From Sutterella sp. UBA4713 (GTDB lineage: Bacteria > Pseudomonadota > Gammaproteobacteria > Burkholderiales > Burkholderiaceae_F): DNA of 15,754 nt. Within the stretch, counting starts at the first letter, position 1, and every line of letters starts with the position of its first letter. Below, piece after piece: positions 7,053-13,328 of the stretch. The translations under genes were made by a program, and so were the position numbers. The notes under the pieces are model-generated. The model searched no databases, was not told the origin of the DNA, and was given only the letters and a program-made list of their open reading frames with translations. The stretch lies in NCBI GenBank assembly GCA_002404465.1, contig DHJT01000032.1:203-15956 (forward strand). The letters are read 5' to 3'.

Positions 7053-7286
7053 TTAGATTTCGCCGCGGGCGCGCAAATCCGCGAGCACCACTTCAATACC
7101 GACCTTATCAACCGTGCGCAGTCCGGCCGTTGTCAAACGCAGGCGGACCCAACGATTTTCACTTTCGACCCAGAAGCGATGGTACTGCAGATTCGGCAGA
7201 AAACGACGCTTGGTCTTGTTGTTCGCGTGCGAGACTTGATGGCCGACCATCGGCTTCTTGCCGGTGACTTGACAGACTCTTGCCAT
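7053..7286 (-). CDS. rpmB: 50S ribosomal protein L28
   Basis: The 77-residue protein begins MARVCQVTGKKPMVGH, the invariant N-terminus of bacterial L28, and continues with SHANNKTKRRFLPNL and the C-terminal LRLTTAGLRTVDK. This is full length for the family. The ATG at 7286 is preceded by GGGAG with six bases of spacing. An in-frame GTG at 7316 with its own GGAGAG site would add MINFFIREYV; family conservation argues for 7286, but the alternative is noted in the findings. It is transcribed from the promoter at 7365-7394 and is cotranscribed with rpmG. Confidence 0.97.
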   Translation of the reverse strand: MARVCQVTGKKPMVGHQVSHANNKTKRRFLPNLQYHRFWVESENRWVRLRLTTAGLRTVDKVGIEVVLADLRARGEI

Positions 7287-7321
7287 CACATACTCCCGTA
7301 TAAAAAAGTTAATCACACCCT

Positions 7322-7340
7322 GCTCTCCGCAAAGGAGAGC
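7322..7340 (-). promoter_or_regulatory. Hairpin in the rpmB leader
   Basis: In the minus-strand transcript GCTCTCC (7340-7334), a five-base loop, and GGAGAGC (7328-7322) form a perfect 7-bp stem. It lies about 36 bases before the rpmB start. The 3' arm includes a Shine-Dalgarno-like GGAGAG. A second copy of GCTCTCC lies at 7363-7357, at or next to the predicted transcription start. No T-tract directly follows the stem, so it is not an obvious terminator. A regulatory role is inference. Confidence 0.5.
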
Positions 7341-7364
7341 GGACTCAAAAAATCAAGGAGAGCG

Positions 7365-7394
7365 ATTATAGGGCAAAGATCGTCTTGCCGACAA
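7365..7394 (-). promoter_or_regulatory. Sigma70 promoter of rpmB-rpmG
   Basis: A perfect TATAAT on the minus strand (7370-7365) is preceded, with an 18-base spacer, by TTGTCG (7394-7389), which matches four of six positions of the -35 consensus. Transcription should start near 7358, giving a leader of about 70 bases that contains the 7322-7340 hairpin. Confidence 0.75.
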
Positions 7395-7517
7395 GTTCTG
7401 AAGGACATTATTTGCATTTTCCAATCGGGGTCGGAGGAAAATTAAGAAGGCCCGGCCTTTGGAAAGGGTAAACGCCACTTGCGCAGTGCATGCTATCGAA
7501 ACACAAGCGACGCGCTT

Positions 7518-7523
7518 TAAAAT
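7518..7523 (+). promoter_or_regulatory. Possible -10 box for the HAD-ispH gene run
   Basis: TAAAAT lies 35 bases before the TTG start of the HAD gene, in the only gap on the plus strand before a 5.5-kb run of close genes. No good -35 hexamer is present at 16-18 bases. The surrounding 11 bases are identical to those before fba. Weak call. Confidence 0.28.
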
Positions 7524-7558
7524 GGCCGTGTTCTTGCCTTTTTCTTTAGGAGAGTCCC

Positions 7559-8293
7559 TTGCGTGCCTTATTCCTTGACATTGACGGCGTCATTCAATTC
7601 GACCAAAACCGATTCGATCATTCCGTCGACGAAGTTTGGGAGCTTTGCCGAAAATACACGGACACATTCGGTGATTTTGACTACGTGAAATGGGCGGTAC
7701 GCGAACAATCGAATCCGTTTTGGACCATTGCCGCCGTCACTTGGGATTGGCACAAGGAGGCCCTTGTCGAACTCAAACGCGTCTTGGACACAACAGGTGC
7801 CAAAATCGTTCTTTCTTCGAGTTGGCGCGAGTTCGGAGAAAAGGCGATGCGAGCTCTTTTTAAAATCCACGGACTCGATCGATACTACATCGACAACACG
7901 CTTCTTAATCCTCACTTTCTTTCCCACGACGAGGAAAACTGGAAAAAAGAGCACCGTTGGGACACGGCGCTTTGCACTCTCCACAAGACAGTGGCTCATA
8001 CTCGGAACTATTCTTGGGTGGATGAGCGGTCGTTTCTGATTCGCGAATATCTCGATCGGCACCCGGAAATCACAGGGTACGCTGCTGTCGACGACCTATA
8101 TCTGACAAACTTTCTCGAGGGACATTTCGTTCATGTACGAAAACTGAAACCGGAAAACGCCGATGAACTGATTGCTGCCATCGAAAAGGACGGGGGTCCC
8201 TTCCCGCTTCCGGATGATATTCGTGCCATGCCCGAGCTCGCTGTAATAAGAGAGCATTTGAATTCGGAAAACTCGGTCAAATCGCCTGCCTAA
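7559..8293 (+). CDS. Standalone HAD-superfamily protein, RNA-repair (SAK) HAD type
   Basis: The 244-residue protein has haloacid dehalogenase motifs that place it in the phosphatase-like superfamily. Motif I is LFLDIDGVI (4-12) with Asp7 as nucleophile and Asp9 as general acid; motif II is VLSSSWR (84-90); an acidic pair Asp178-Asp179 in YAAVDDLYL (174-182) fits motif IV. The DIDGV plus SSSWR pattern recalls the HAD domain described in 'Swiss Army Knife' RNA-repair proteins, but no ligase or kinase domain is attached. The substrate is unknown. Translation starts at a TTG: AGGAGA (7548-7553) lies five bases upstream and the sequence after it is the canonical motif I strand. It leads a gene run and is followed 20 bases later by ispH. 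The body (charged, Trp-rich at 45-65) matches nothing else I recognise. Confidence 0.78.
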   Translation: MRALFLDIDGVIQFDQNRFDHSVDEVWELCRKYTDTFGDFDYVKWAVREQSNPFWTIAAVTWDWHKEALVELKRVLDTTGAKIVLSSSWREFGEKAMRALFKIHGLDRYYIDNTLLNPHFLSHDEENWKKEHRWDTALCTLHKTVAHTRNYSWVDERSFLIREYLDRHPEITGYAAVDDLYLTNFLEGHFVHVRKLKPENADELIAAIEKDGGPFPLPDDIRAMPELAVIREHLNSENSVKSPA

Positions 8294-8313
8294 CCATCCC
8301 GGAGAGTGCTTTC

Positions 8314-9261
8314 ATGCAAATTCTTCTTGCCAGACCGCGCGGCTTTTGTGCCGGTGTCACACGTGCCGTTTCCATCGTTGAACGAGCCCTTGCCATCTAC
8401 GGCACGCCTGTTTACGTACACCATGAAATCGTGCACAACCGAACGATTGTTCGGTCCCTTAAGGAAAAGGGTGCTGTCTTTGTCGATTCCTTAGAAAGCG
8501 TTCCGGACGGTGCGACATTAATCTTTTCCGCACACGGCGTCCCGAAAGCCATTGAAGATGCCGCACGCGCCCGTCCGCTGACGATTTTCGATGCAACCTG
8601 TCCGCTTGTAACGAAAGTTCATCGGGAAATTACTAAGATGCATGCAGCAGGACTGCCTGTTGTCATAATCGGACACAAGGGCCACCCGGAAGTCGAAGGC
8701 ACTCTCGGGCAAGTCCCGAGCGGCATCACGGTTGTCGAATCCGTTCAAGATGTCAAGGCCCTGCCTGCCGATTCCCCGATGCTGGCCTGTGTCACACAAA
8801 CAACGATTTCCGCCGACGATGCAGCCGATGTCACGACCGCTCTCAAAGAACGCTTTCCGAACCTGATTGTCCCGAAAAAATCCGATATCTGCTACGCCAC
8901 GCAATCGCGTCAGGATGCCGTCAAAAAATTGGCGCATCAGGTCGATTTGGTGCTTGTGATCGGTTCGGAATCGAGCTCCAATTCCAACCGCTTAAAGGAA
9001 GTGGCCGAACGGTGCGGCACGCGCGCCTACCTGATTGAGGATGCGTCCCGCTTGAAGCCTGACTGGCTAAACGGCATTAACTCGGTCGGCATCACGGCCG
9101 GGGCCTCGGCACCGGAATTTCTCGTGGAAAATCTCCTGAGTCGTATTCGGGAGATCTACCCGAATTCAAGCGTTCGGGAGCTTGACGGCCCGCCCGAAAC
9201 CTATGCCTTCCCGATGCCCAAGGGGCTTTGGAAAGAAGACCTTAATAAGGAGCGCTGCTAA
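8314..9261 (+). CDS. ispH: 4-hydroxy-3-methylbut-2-enyl diphosphate reductase
   Basis: IspH is the [4Fe-4S] enzyme that makes IPP and DMAPP in the last step of the MEP isoprenoid pathway. The three cluster-binding cysteines are visible: Cys12 (RGFCAGV), Cys96 (DATCPLV) and Cys193 (DICYATQ). Substrate contacts include His41 (EIVHN), His74 (FSAHGVP), His124 and the proton-relay Glu126 in GHKGHPEVEGT. The SSNSNRL stretch is kept, though the usual GS-x-N before it reads GSES. The 315-residue length is normal. GGAGAG (8301-8306) precedes the ATG by seven bases. Its stop overlaps the next start by one base (TAATG). Confidence 0.97.
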   Translation: MQILLARPRGFCAGVTRAVSIVERALAIYGTPVYVHHEIVHNRTIVRSLKEKGAVFVDSLESVPDGATLIFSAHGVPKAIEDAARARPLTIFDATCPLVTKVHREITKMHAAGLPVVIIGHKGHPEVEGTLGQVPSGITVVESVQDVKALPADSPMLACVTQTTISADDAADVTTALKERFPNLIVPKKSDICYATQSRQDAVKKLAHQVDLVLVIGSESSSNSNRLKEVAERCGTRAYLIEDASRLKPDWLNGINSVGITAGASAPEFLVENLLSRIREIYPNSSVRELDGPPETYAFPMPKGLWKEDLNKERC

Positions 9262-9818
9262 TGTTTCGCTTTGCCGTCTCGGACGAAGATCAAGAATACT
9301 TTGATATTCCCGCCCCTTGGGGGTCCGTGAGGCTCTCGTCAGCACTCGGAGAACTCTGGTCAATTGCGTTTAATTTGGATGCGCCGCAACAGGAAAAGAG
9401 GACGAATTCGACCCTTATCAGGTGGGCCGATCTCGTCGATACAACGTTGCTTAGCGGAAAATCGATTTCGCCTCAGGATCGGGCAGATCTCTTTGCCACA
9501 CATCGCTGGCAAGCGCTTTCACCGGTAAGTCGCACCGTGCTTGAAATCGTCTCGCGCATTCCCTGCGGGCAATTTCTCACTTACAGTCAAATTGCCGAAG
9601 CGATTGAAAAACCGAAAGCCGTGCGCGCCGTCGCACGCATCTTGGCAAGTAACCCATTCCCGATTCTGATCCCCTGCCACCGAATCGTCTCAAAATCCAT
9701 GCTCGAAACAATGGACATGACAAACCCGAAATCGTTTGAAGGGGCCGCCTTCGGCGGCCGGTCGGAATTTGTACCGATCGGAGCTTGGTTGCGCATCAAT
9801 GACTTGGCGCATGTCTGA
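9261..9818 (+). CDS. O6-alkylguanine-DNA alkyltransferase-like protein
   Basis: Proteins of this family remove alkyl groups from O6 of guanine onto an active-site cysteine. The C-terminal DNA-binding domain is clear: IPCGQFLTYSQIAEAI (100-115), then KAVRAVARILASNPFPILIPCHRIV (119-143), with Cys139 of the PCHR motif as acceptor and Arg122 as the expected arginine finger. After this motif the family usually shows a Gly-Gly-Tyr then Lys-x-x-Leu-Leu segment; here there is a longer, divergent tail containing FGGRSEFVPIGAWLRI. The N-terminal domain (1-85) is weakly conserved, as is common. Length is 185 residues. AAGGAG (9247-9252) gives a strong ribosome-binding site. It could be a working Ogt-type enzyme or a divergent branch with altered specificity. 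Confidence 0.85.
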   Translation: MFRFAVSDEDQEYFDIPAPWGSVRLSSALGELWSIAFNLDAPQQEKRTNSTLIRWADLVDTTLLSGKSISPQDRADLFATHRWQALSPVSRTVLEIVSRIPCGQFLTYSQIAEAIEKPKAVRAVARILASNPFPILIPCHRIVSKSMLETMDMTNPKSFEGAAFGGRSEFVPIGAWLRINDLAHV

Positions 9819-9860
9819 ACGACGCCGAGTCGATACAATGCCAGAGACGAGGATTTAGCT

Positions 9861-10355
9861 ATGAACAAAGCAAAACACGAAAGTGCGACACCGGCGACAG
9901 TTTGGTTAAAAGCACACGGTGTCCCCTATAAAGAACACTCCTATACCTATGTTGAACACGGAGGGACTCACGTCTCGGCTTTAAGTCTCGGGTTTGACGA
10001 GCACACGGTCGTCAAAACACTGATTATGCAAGACGAAAATGCCAAGCCGCTTGTCATTTTGATGCACGGCGACAAGGAAGTTTCGACAAAAAATCTTGCG
10101 CGACAAACAGGTCGCAAATACATCGCCCCATGTGTGCCTGAGCAAGCCCAACGGAATTCAGGCTATCAAGTCGGCGGAACAAGCCCATTCGGGACGCGTA
10201 AAAAAATGCCCGTTTATGTGGAAAGCTCGATTCTTACGTTGCCTGAAATTCACATTAACGGGGGGCGACGCGGCTTTATCGTAACAATTGACCCGAAGGT
10301 TCTCACGGAAAAACTCGGTGCCGTTCCCGTGAACGTAGCCATTGATAAAAACTGA
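9861..10355 (+). CDS. ybaK: YbaK/EbsC-type Cys-tRNA(Pro)/aminoacyl-tRNA deacylase
   Basis: This 164-residue cytoplasmic protein belongs to the YbaK branch of the prolyl-tRNA synthetase editing-domain superfamily, which hydrolyses mischarged Cys-tRNA(Pro). Conserved elements are VVKTLIM (50-56) with the catalytic Lys52, VSTKNLAR (74-81), and the substrate-pocket loop GGTSPFGTRKKMPV (105-118), followed by HINGGRRGF. GAGG (9849-9852) lies eight bases before the ATG. The gap of 42 bases from the methyltransferase gene and 19 bases to the lolC start suggest cotranscription. The family assignment is firm; which deacylase subfamily is less certain. Confidence 0.92.
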   Translation: MNKAKHESATPATVWLKAHGVPYKEHSYTYVEHGGTHVSALSLGFDEHTVVKTLIMQDENAKPLVILMHGDKEVSTKNLARQTGRKYIAPCVPEQAQRNSGYQVGGTSPFGTRKKMPVYVESSILTLPEIHINGGRRGFIVTIDPKVLTEKLGAVPVNVAIDKN

Positions 10356-10374
10356 CGTATTGTCCGAAAAATCC

Positions 10375-11631
10375 ATGAATCTCCCTTTTGAATTGCTCAT
10401 CGGATTACGCTACACGCGAGCCGGCCGTCGGGGACGTCGCAAAGACGGCTTCATGAGTTTTATCTCTGCGATTTCGGTCTCCTCCATTGCCTTGGGAGTG
10501 ATGGCCTTAATCATCGTTTTGTCCGTAATGAACGGCTTTCAAAAGGAAGTGCGAGACAGGATGCTTTCGGTTCTCTCGCATGTTGAAGTTATTCACCTTA
10601 CAGGCGCCATCCCTGACTGGAAAGATCTCGCCCGAACCATTGAAACGGACAAACACGTTCTTTCCTGTGCGCCGTATGTTTCCGGCCAGGGGCTCCTTAA
10701 CAGTCGCGGAAATCTTCGCGGCATTGCGCTTCGAGGCATTGATCCGTCCGTCGAGCCGACCGTAAGCGACGTGGCGAAAACCCTCGGAGAAAACACACTA
10801 TCGACGCTTAAAGCCGGAGACTTCGGCATCATTCTCGGACGCGACTTAGCCCGTCTTCTTCGCGTCAACGTCGGGGACAAAATCACGCTCATTGTCGCCA
10901 AGGGCAATACGACACCGGCAGGCTTTGTTCCGCGCATGAAACAGATGACTGTTAAGGGCCTGTTTCAATCCGGACATTATGAGTTTGACAGCACCCTCGT
11001 TTTTGCCCATATCGACGATGCTGCGGCGCTGTTTCGAACAGGCGGTCCGACGGGAATTCGCATCAAGCTCGATGACATTAACTTGGCGCCCTCGGTCACA
11101 CAACGGTTGCTTATGACGCTTCCTGCCGATTACTACGCAACCGACTGGACACGCCAAAACAGAACCTGGTTTGCCGCCGTGCAAGTCGAAAAACGCATGA
11201 TGGCCGTCATTCTCTTTTTGATCGTACTCGTCGGATCCTTCGGCCTCGTCTCGACCCTCGTAATGACCGTCACGGAAAAACAATCGGACATTGCAATTTT
11301 GCGCACCCTGGGCGCTTCCCCCCGATCAATTATGACTATTTTTGTCATCCAAGGATGCATCGTAGGATTGATCGGCGTTCTTTTAGGGACGGGCCTCGGC
11401 CTTGCAATTTCCTGTAACTTAGATGTGATTGTTCCGGCAATCGAACAGCTTTTCGGAGTGCAATTTTTGCCACGGGAAATTTACTTTATCAGTCAAATGC
11501 CCAGCGACCCGCGCGCTTCGGATATCGTACCGATTGCCGTTGTAAGTTTCCTCGCAAGTCTATTAGCCACCCTTTATCCGTCCTGGCGTGCCGCTCGGAC
11601 ACATCCTGCACAGGCCCTGCGTCATGAGTGA
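10375..11631 (+). CDS. lolC: Lipoprotein-releasing ABC permease, LolC/LolE family
   Basis: The inner-membrane permease works with LolD to extract mature lipoproteins and hand them to LolA for the outer membrane. The 418-residue protein has the family plan: N-terminal FELLIGLRYTRA, TM1 (about 27-52, ending in VLSVMNGFQ), a periplasmic domain of about 220 residues, then TM2 (276-298), TM3 (318-346) and TM4 (384-401). The cytoplasmic ILRTLGASPRSI (308-319) is the usual LolD-contacting segment, and the end is WRAARTHPAQALRHE. I start at the ATG at 10375 because MNLPFELLIGLRY matches the family; a TTG-started frame opens at 10342. No good Shine-Dalgarno precedes it. Only one permease gene is present here, so it may form a LolC/E-like homodimer or partner with a distant LolE. 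Confidence 0.93.
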   Translation: MNLPFELLIGLRYTRAGRRGRRKDGFMSFISAISVSSIALGVMALIIVLSVMNGFQKEVRDRMLSVLSHVEVIHLTGAIPDWKDLARTIETDKHVLSCAPYVSGQGLLNSRGNLRGIALRGIDPSVEPTVSDVAKTLGENTLSTLKAGDFGIILGRDLARLLRVNVGDKITLIVAKGNTTPAGFVPRMKQMTVKGLFQSGHYEFDSTLVFAHIDDAAALFRTGGPTGIRIKLDDINLAPSVTQRLLMTLPADYYATDWTRQNRTWFAAVQVEKRMMAVILFLIVLVGSFGLVSTLVMTVTEKQSDIAILRTLGASPRSIMTIFVIQGCIVGLIGVLLGTGLGLAISCNLDVIVPAIEQLFGVQFLPREIYFISQMPSDPRASDIVPIAVVSFLASLLATLYPSWRAARTHPAQALRHE

Positions 11632-12310
11632 AGCCATCCGTGTTGAAAATCTCGTCAAAACATACGATGACGGAGCCGGTATTCGAACGCCCGTTTTAAA
11701 AGGCGTGAGTTTTACAGTCGCCACCGGAGAAATCGTTGCCGTCATCGGTGCTTCCGGCTCCGGAAAAAGCACGCTCTTACATGCCCTAGGGGGGCTCGAT
11801 TCGGTTGATTCGGGAACGATATGTATTGCAGGGAAAACGCTTTCTAAACTCACCCCTGCCGAGTGCGATATTCTAAGAAACCATCACCTCGGCTTCGTGT
11901 ATCAGTTTCATCACCTGCTACCGGAATTTACGGCGTTAGAAAATGTCGCAATGCCGCTTTTTATTCGGCGTCTTCCAGACAGTATTGCCCTGAAGTGCGC
12001 CCAGAAGACTCTGACCGACATCGGACTCAAAGACCGTATGAACTTTCTCCCGAGTCAACTTTCCGGGGGCGAGCGCCAACGCGTGGCCATTGCACGCGCC
12101 GTTGTCGGCGAGCCCGATTGCATTCTTGCGGACGAACCGACGGGAAATCTGGATGAAGACACGGCCGCCGGTGTCTTTGACGGATTTTTACGCCTAGCGC
12201 GCCAACGCGGTACCGCCATTGTCATCGTCACGCACGACAAGACCATCGCCAAACGGTGCGATCGGGTTATTCGTCTGGAAAACGGCCGGATTGTTCCGGT
12301 GTCCGATTAA
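11624..12310 (+). CDS. lolD: Lipoprotein-releasing system ATP-binding protein
   Basis: LolD is the ATPase of the Lol ABC exporter. The 228-residue protein shows Walker A GASGSGKST (42-50), the Q-loop at Gln94, the signature LSGGERQR (146-153), Walker B CILADEP with Asp170 and Glu171, the D-loop GNLD, and the switch His204 in VTHD. The segment HHLLPEFTALENVAMP (96-111) is characteristic of LolD. The ATG at 11624 overlaps the permease stop by eight bases, so the two are translationally coupled; a longer frame from 11588 would sit inside lolC. It is followed directly by the TatD gene. Confidence 0.96.
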   Translation: MSEAIRVENLVKTYDDGAGIRTPVLKGVSFTVATGEIVAVIGASGSGKSTLLHALGGLDSVDSGTICIAGKTLSKLTPAECDILRNHHLGFVYQFHHLLPEFTALENVAMPLFIRRLPDSIALKCAQKTLTDIGLKDRMNFLPSQLSGGERQRVAIARAVVGEPDCILADEPTGNLDEDTAAGVFDGFLRLARQRGTAIVIVTHDKTIAKRCDRVIRLENGRIVPVSD

Positions 12311-12313
12311 GTG

Positions 12314-13135
12314 ATGGCCGCGCTAATCGACACCCACAATCACATTGACGCGTCTGTCTTTGACGCGGATCGAGAACTTCTTATCCGAGAAGCCAAAGAG
12401 GCGGGCGTCACCGATGCCCTCGTTTGTTCGGGCATTCCAGGAGCATGGGAAAAGACACGCATCATTGCGCATCAGGCCGGCTGGCACTATGCCCTCGGGA
12501 TTCATCCGCTCTATATCGGAGATGTCGACAACCCGGATGCACTCTTAGAAGAATTAAAAGTTCGTATTGAAACACTCCTTACTGACGAACTCTTTGCCGG
12601 CGTCGGAGAAATCGGGATTGACGGCTTCGTTTCAGGGTTGGATTCGGAAAAGATGCTTAAGATTTTCCGAGGACAACTTAAAATTGCCGCTCGCTTTCAT
12701 CTTCCCGTCAGCGTCCACGCCAGACACTGCGTCGATACCGTTTCTCGGGAGATTGCACGCATTAAACCAACGGGCGGCGTCGTTCACGCATTTAACGGAT
12801 CACTCGAGCAAGCAAAACGACTCCTTGGCCTCGGAATGAAACTGGGGTTCGGCGGCGCTTTAACGTACACGGGAAGTCGACGCATCCGTCGAATTTTTGC
12901 GCAATTATCGGATACGGATTTTGTGTTAGAAACCGATGCACCCGATATGCCGGGAACTCTGCGTCGCACCTTGCCGGATAAACGCACACACGTGAGCGAC
13001 ATAACGCAGGTTCTCGAGTGTGCCTCCGAACTTCGCGGAACCGACACAGAAACCCTTGCGAAAATCGCAATGTGCAATGCGTATGCGGCCTTCCCGAGAA
13101 TGCATTCAGAGAAAGCAGCTCCGGCCATTCCTTAA
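12314..13135 (+). CDS. TatD-family metal-dependent hydrolase (DNase)
   Basis: The 273-residue protein is an amidohydrolase-type TIM barrel of the TatD group, metal-dependent 3'-5' exonucleases acting on DNA or peptidyl products. Metal ligands are visible in order: His8 and His10 in DTHNHID (6-12), Glu99 in GVGEIGID (96-103), His135 in VSVHARH (132-138), His158 in VHAFNGS (157-163), and Asp208 in ETDAPDM (206-212). NAYAAFPR near the end matches the usual N-x-x-x-x-F. The order and lengths fit YjjV/TatD. GTG and ATG stand in tandem at 12311 and 12314, right after the lolD stop; I chose ATG. It ends the plus-strand run; I see no convincing plus-strand terminator after it. Confidence 0.92.
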   Translation: MAALIDTHNHIDASVFDADRELLIREAKEAGVTDALVCSGIPGAWEKTRIIAHQAGWHYALGIHPLYIGDVDNPDALLEELKVRIETLLTDELFAGVGEIGIDGFVSGLDSEKMLKIFRGQLKIAARFHLPVSVHARHCVDTVSREIARIKPTGGVVHAFNGSLEQAKRLLGLGMKLGFGGALTYTGSRRIRRIFAQLSDTDFVLETDAPDMPGTLRRTLPDKRTHVSDITQVLECASELRGTDTETLAKIAMCNAYAAFPRMHSEKAAPAIP

Positions 13136-13202
13136 GAGCCGTGTCCGGCAAGTTCCGAGTGGTGCCTCTTTAAAAGCACCTAGATTATGAATTCAGTCTC
13201 TG

Positions 13203-13251
13203 CATAAAAGGAAGGGGCAAGACTCGACTCTCTCAGCCGTCCTTACCCCTT
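13203..13251 (-). terminator. Terminator of the autotransporter gene
   Basis: On the minus strand AAGGGGTAAG (13251-13242) pairs with CTTGCCCCTT (13221-13212), a 10-bp stem with one G-U pair, and GAC/GTC pairing is possible inside. CCTTTTATG follows (13211-13203). No T-tract follows on the plus strand, so it serves the autotransporter, whose stop is about 78 bases upstream of it. Confidence 0.75.
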
Positions 13252-13328
13252 AACGAACCGGCACTGACGTGACACCTCACGCCCTTAAGTCACCTTAGGC
13301 GACGTACCGACTCGTTCACAGCCTCTCG

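Noticed and set aside
7020..7445. A 141-codon plus-strand frame over rpmB and its leader
   Set aside because: It is antisense to rpmB, which is certain, and continues through the rpmB promoter and hairpin; no family resemblance.
7568..8062. A 164-codon minus-strand frame inside the HAD gene
   Set aside because: The plus-strand frame has clear HAD motifs and a good ribosome-binding site; the antisense frame has neither.
9743..9759. Perfect 7-bp GC-rich hairpin as a terminator inside the methyltransferase gene
   Set aside because: It lies within the coding frame, has a three-base loop and no T-tract, so it is not a terminator; it is only noted as part of the unusual C-terminal tail.
13161..13180. 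GGTGC-N10-GCACC as a possible terminator of the TatD gene
   Set aside because: The stem is only five pairs and is not followed by a T-tract on the plus strand.
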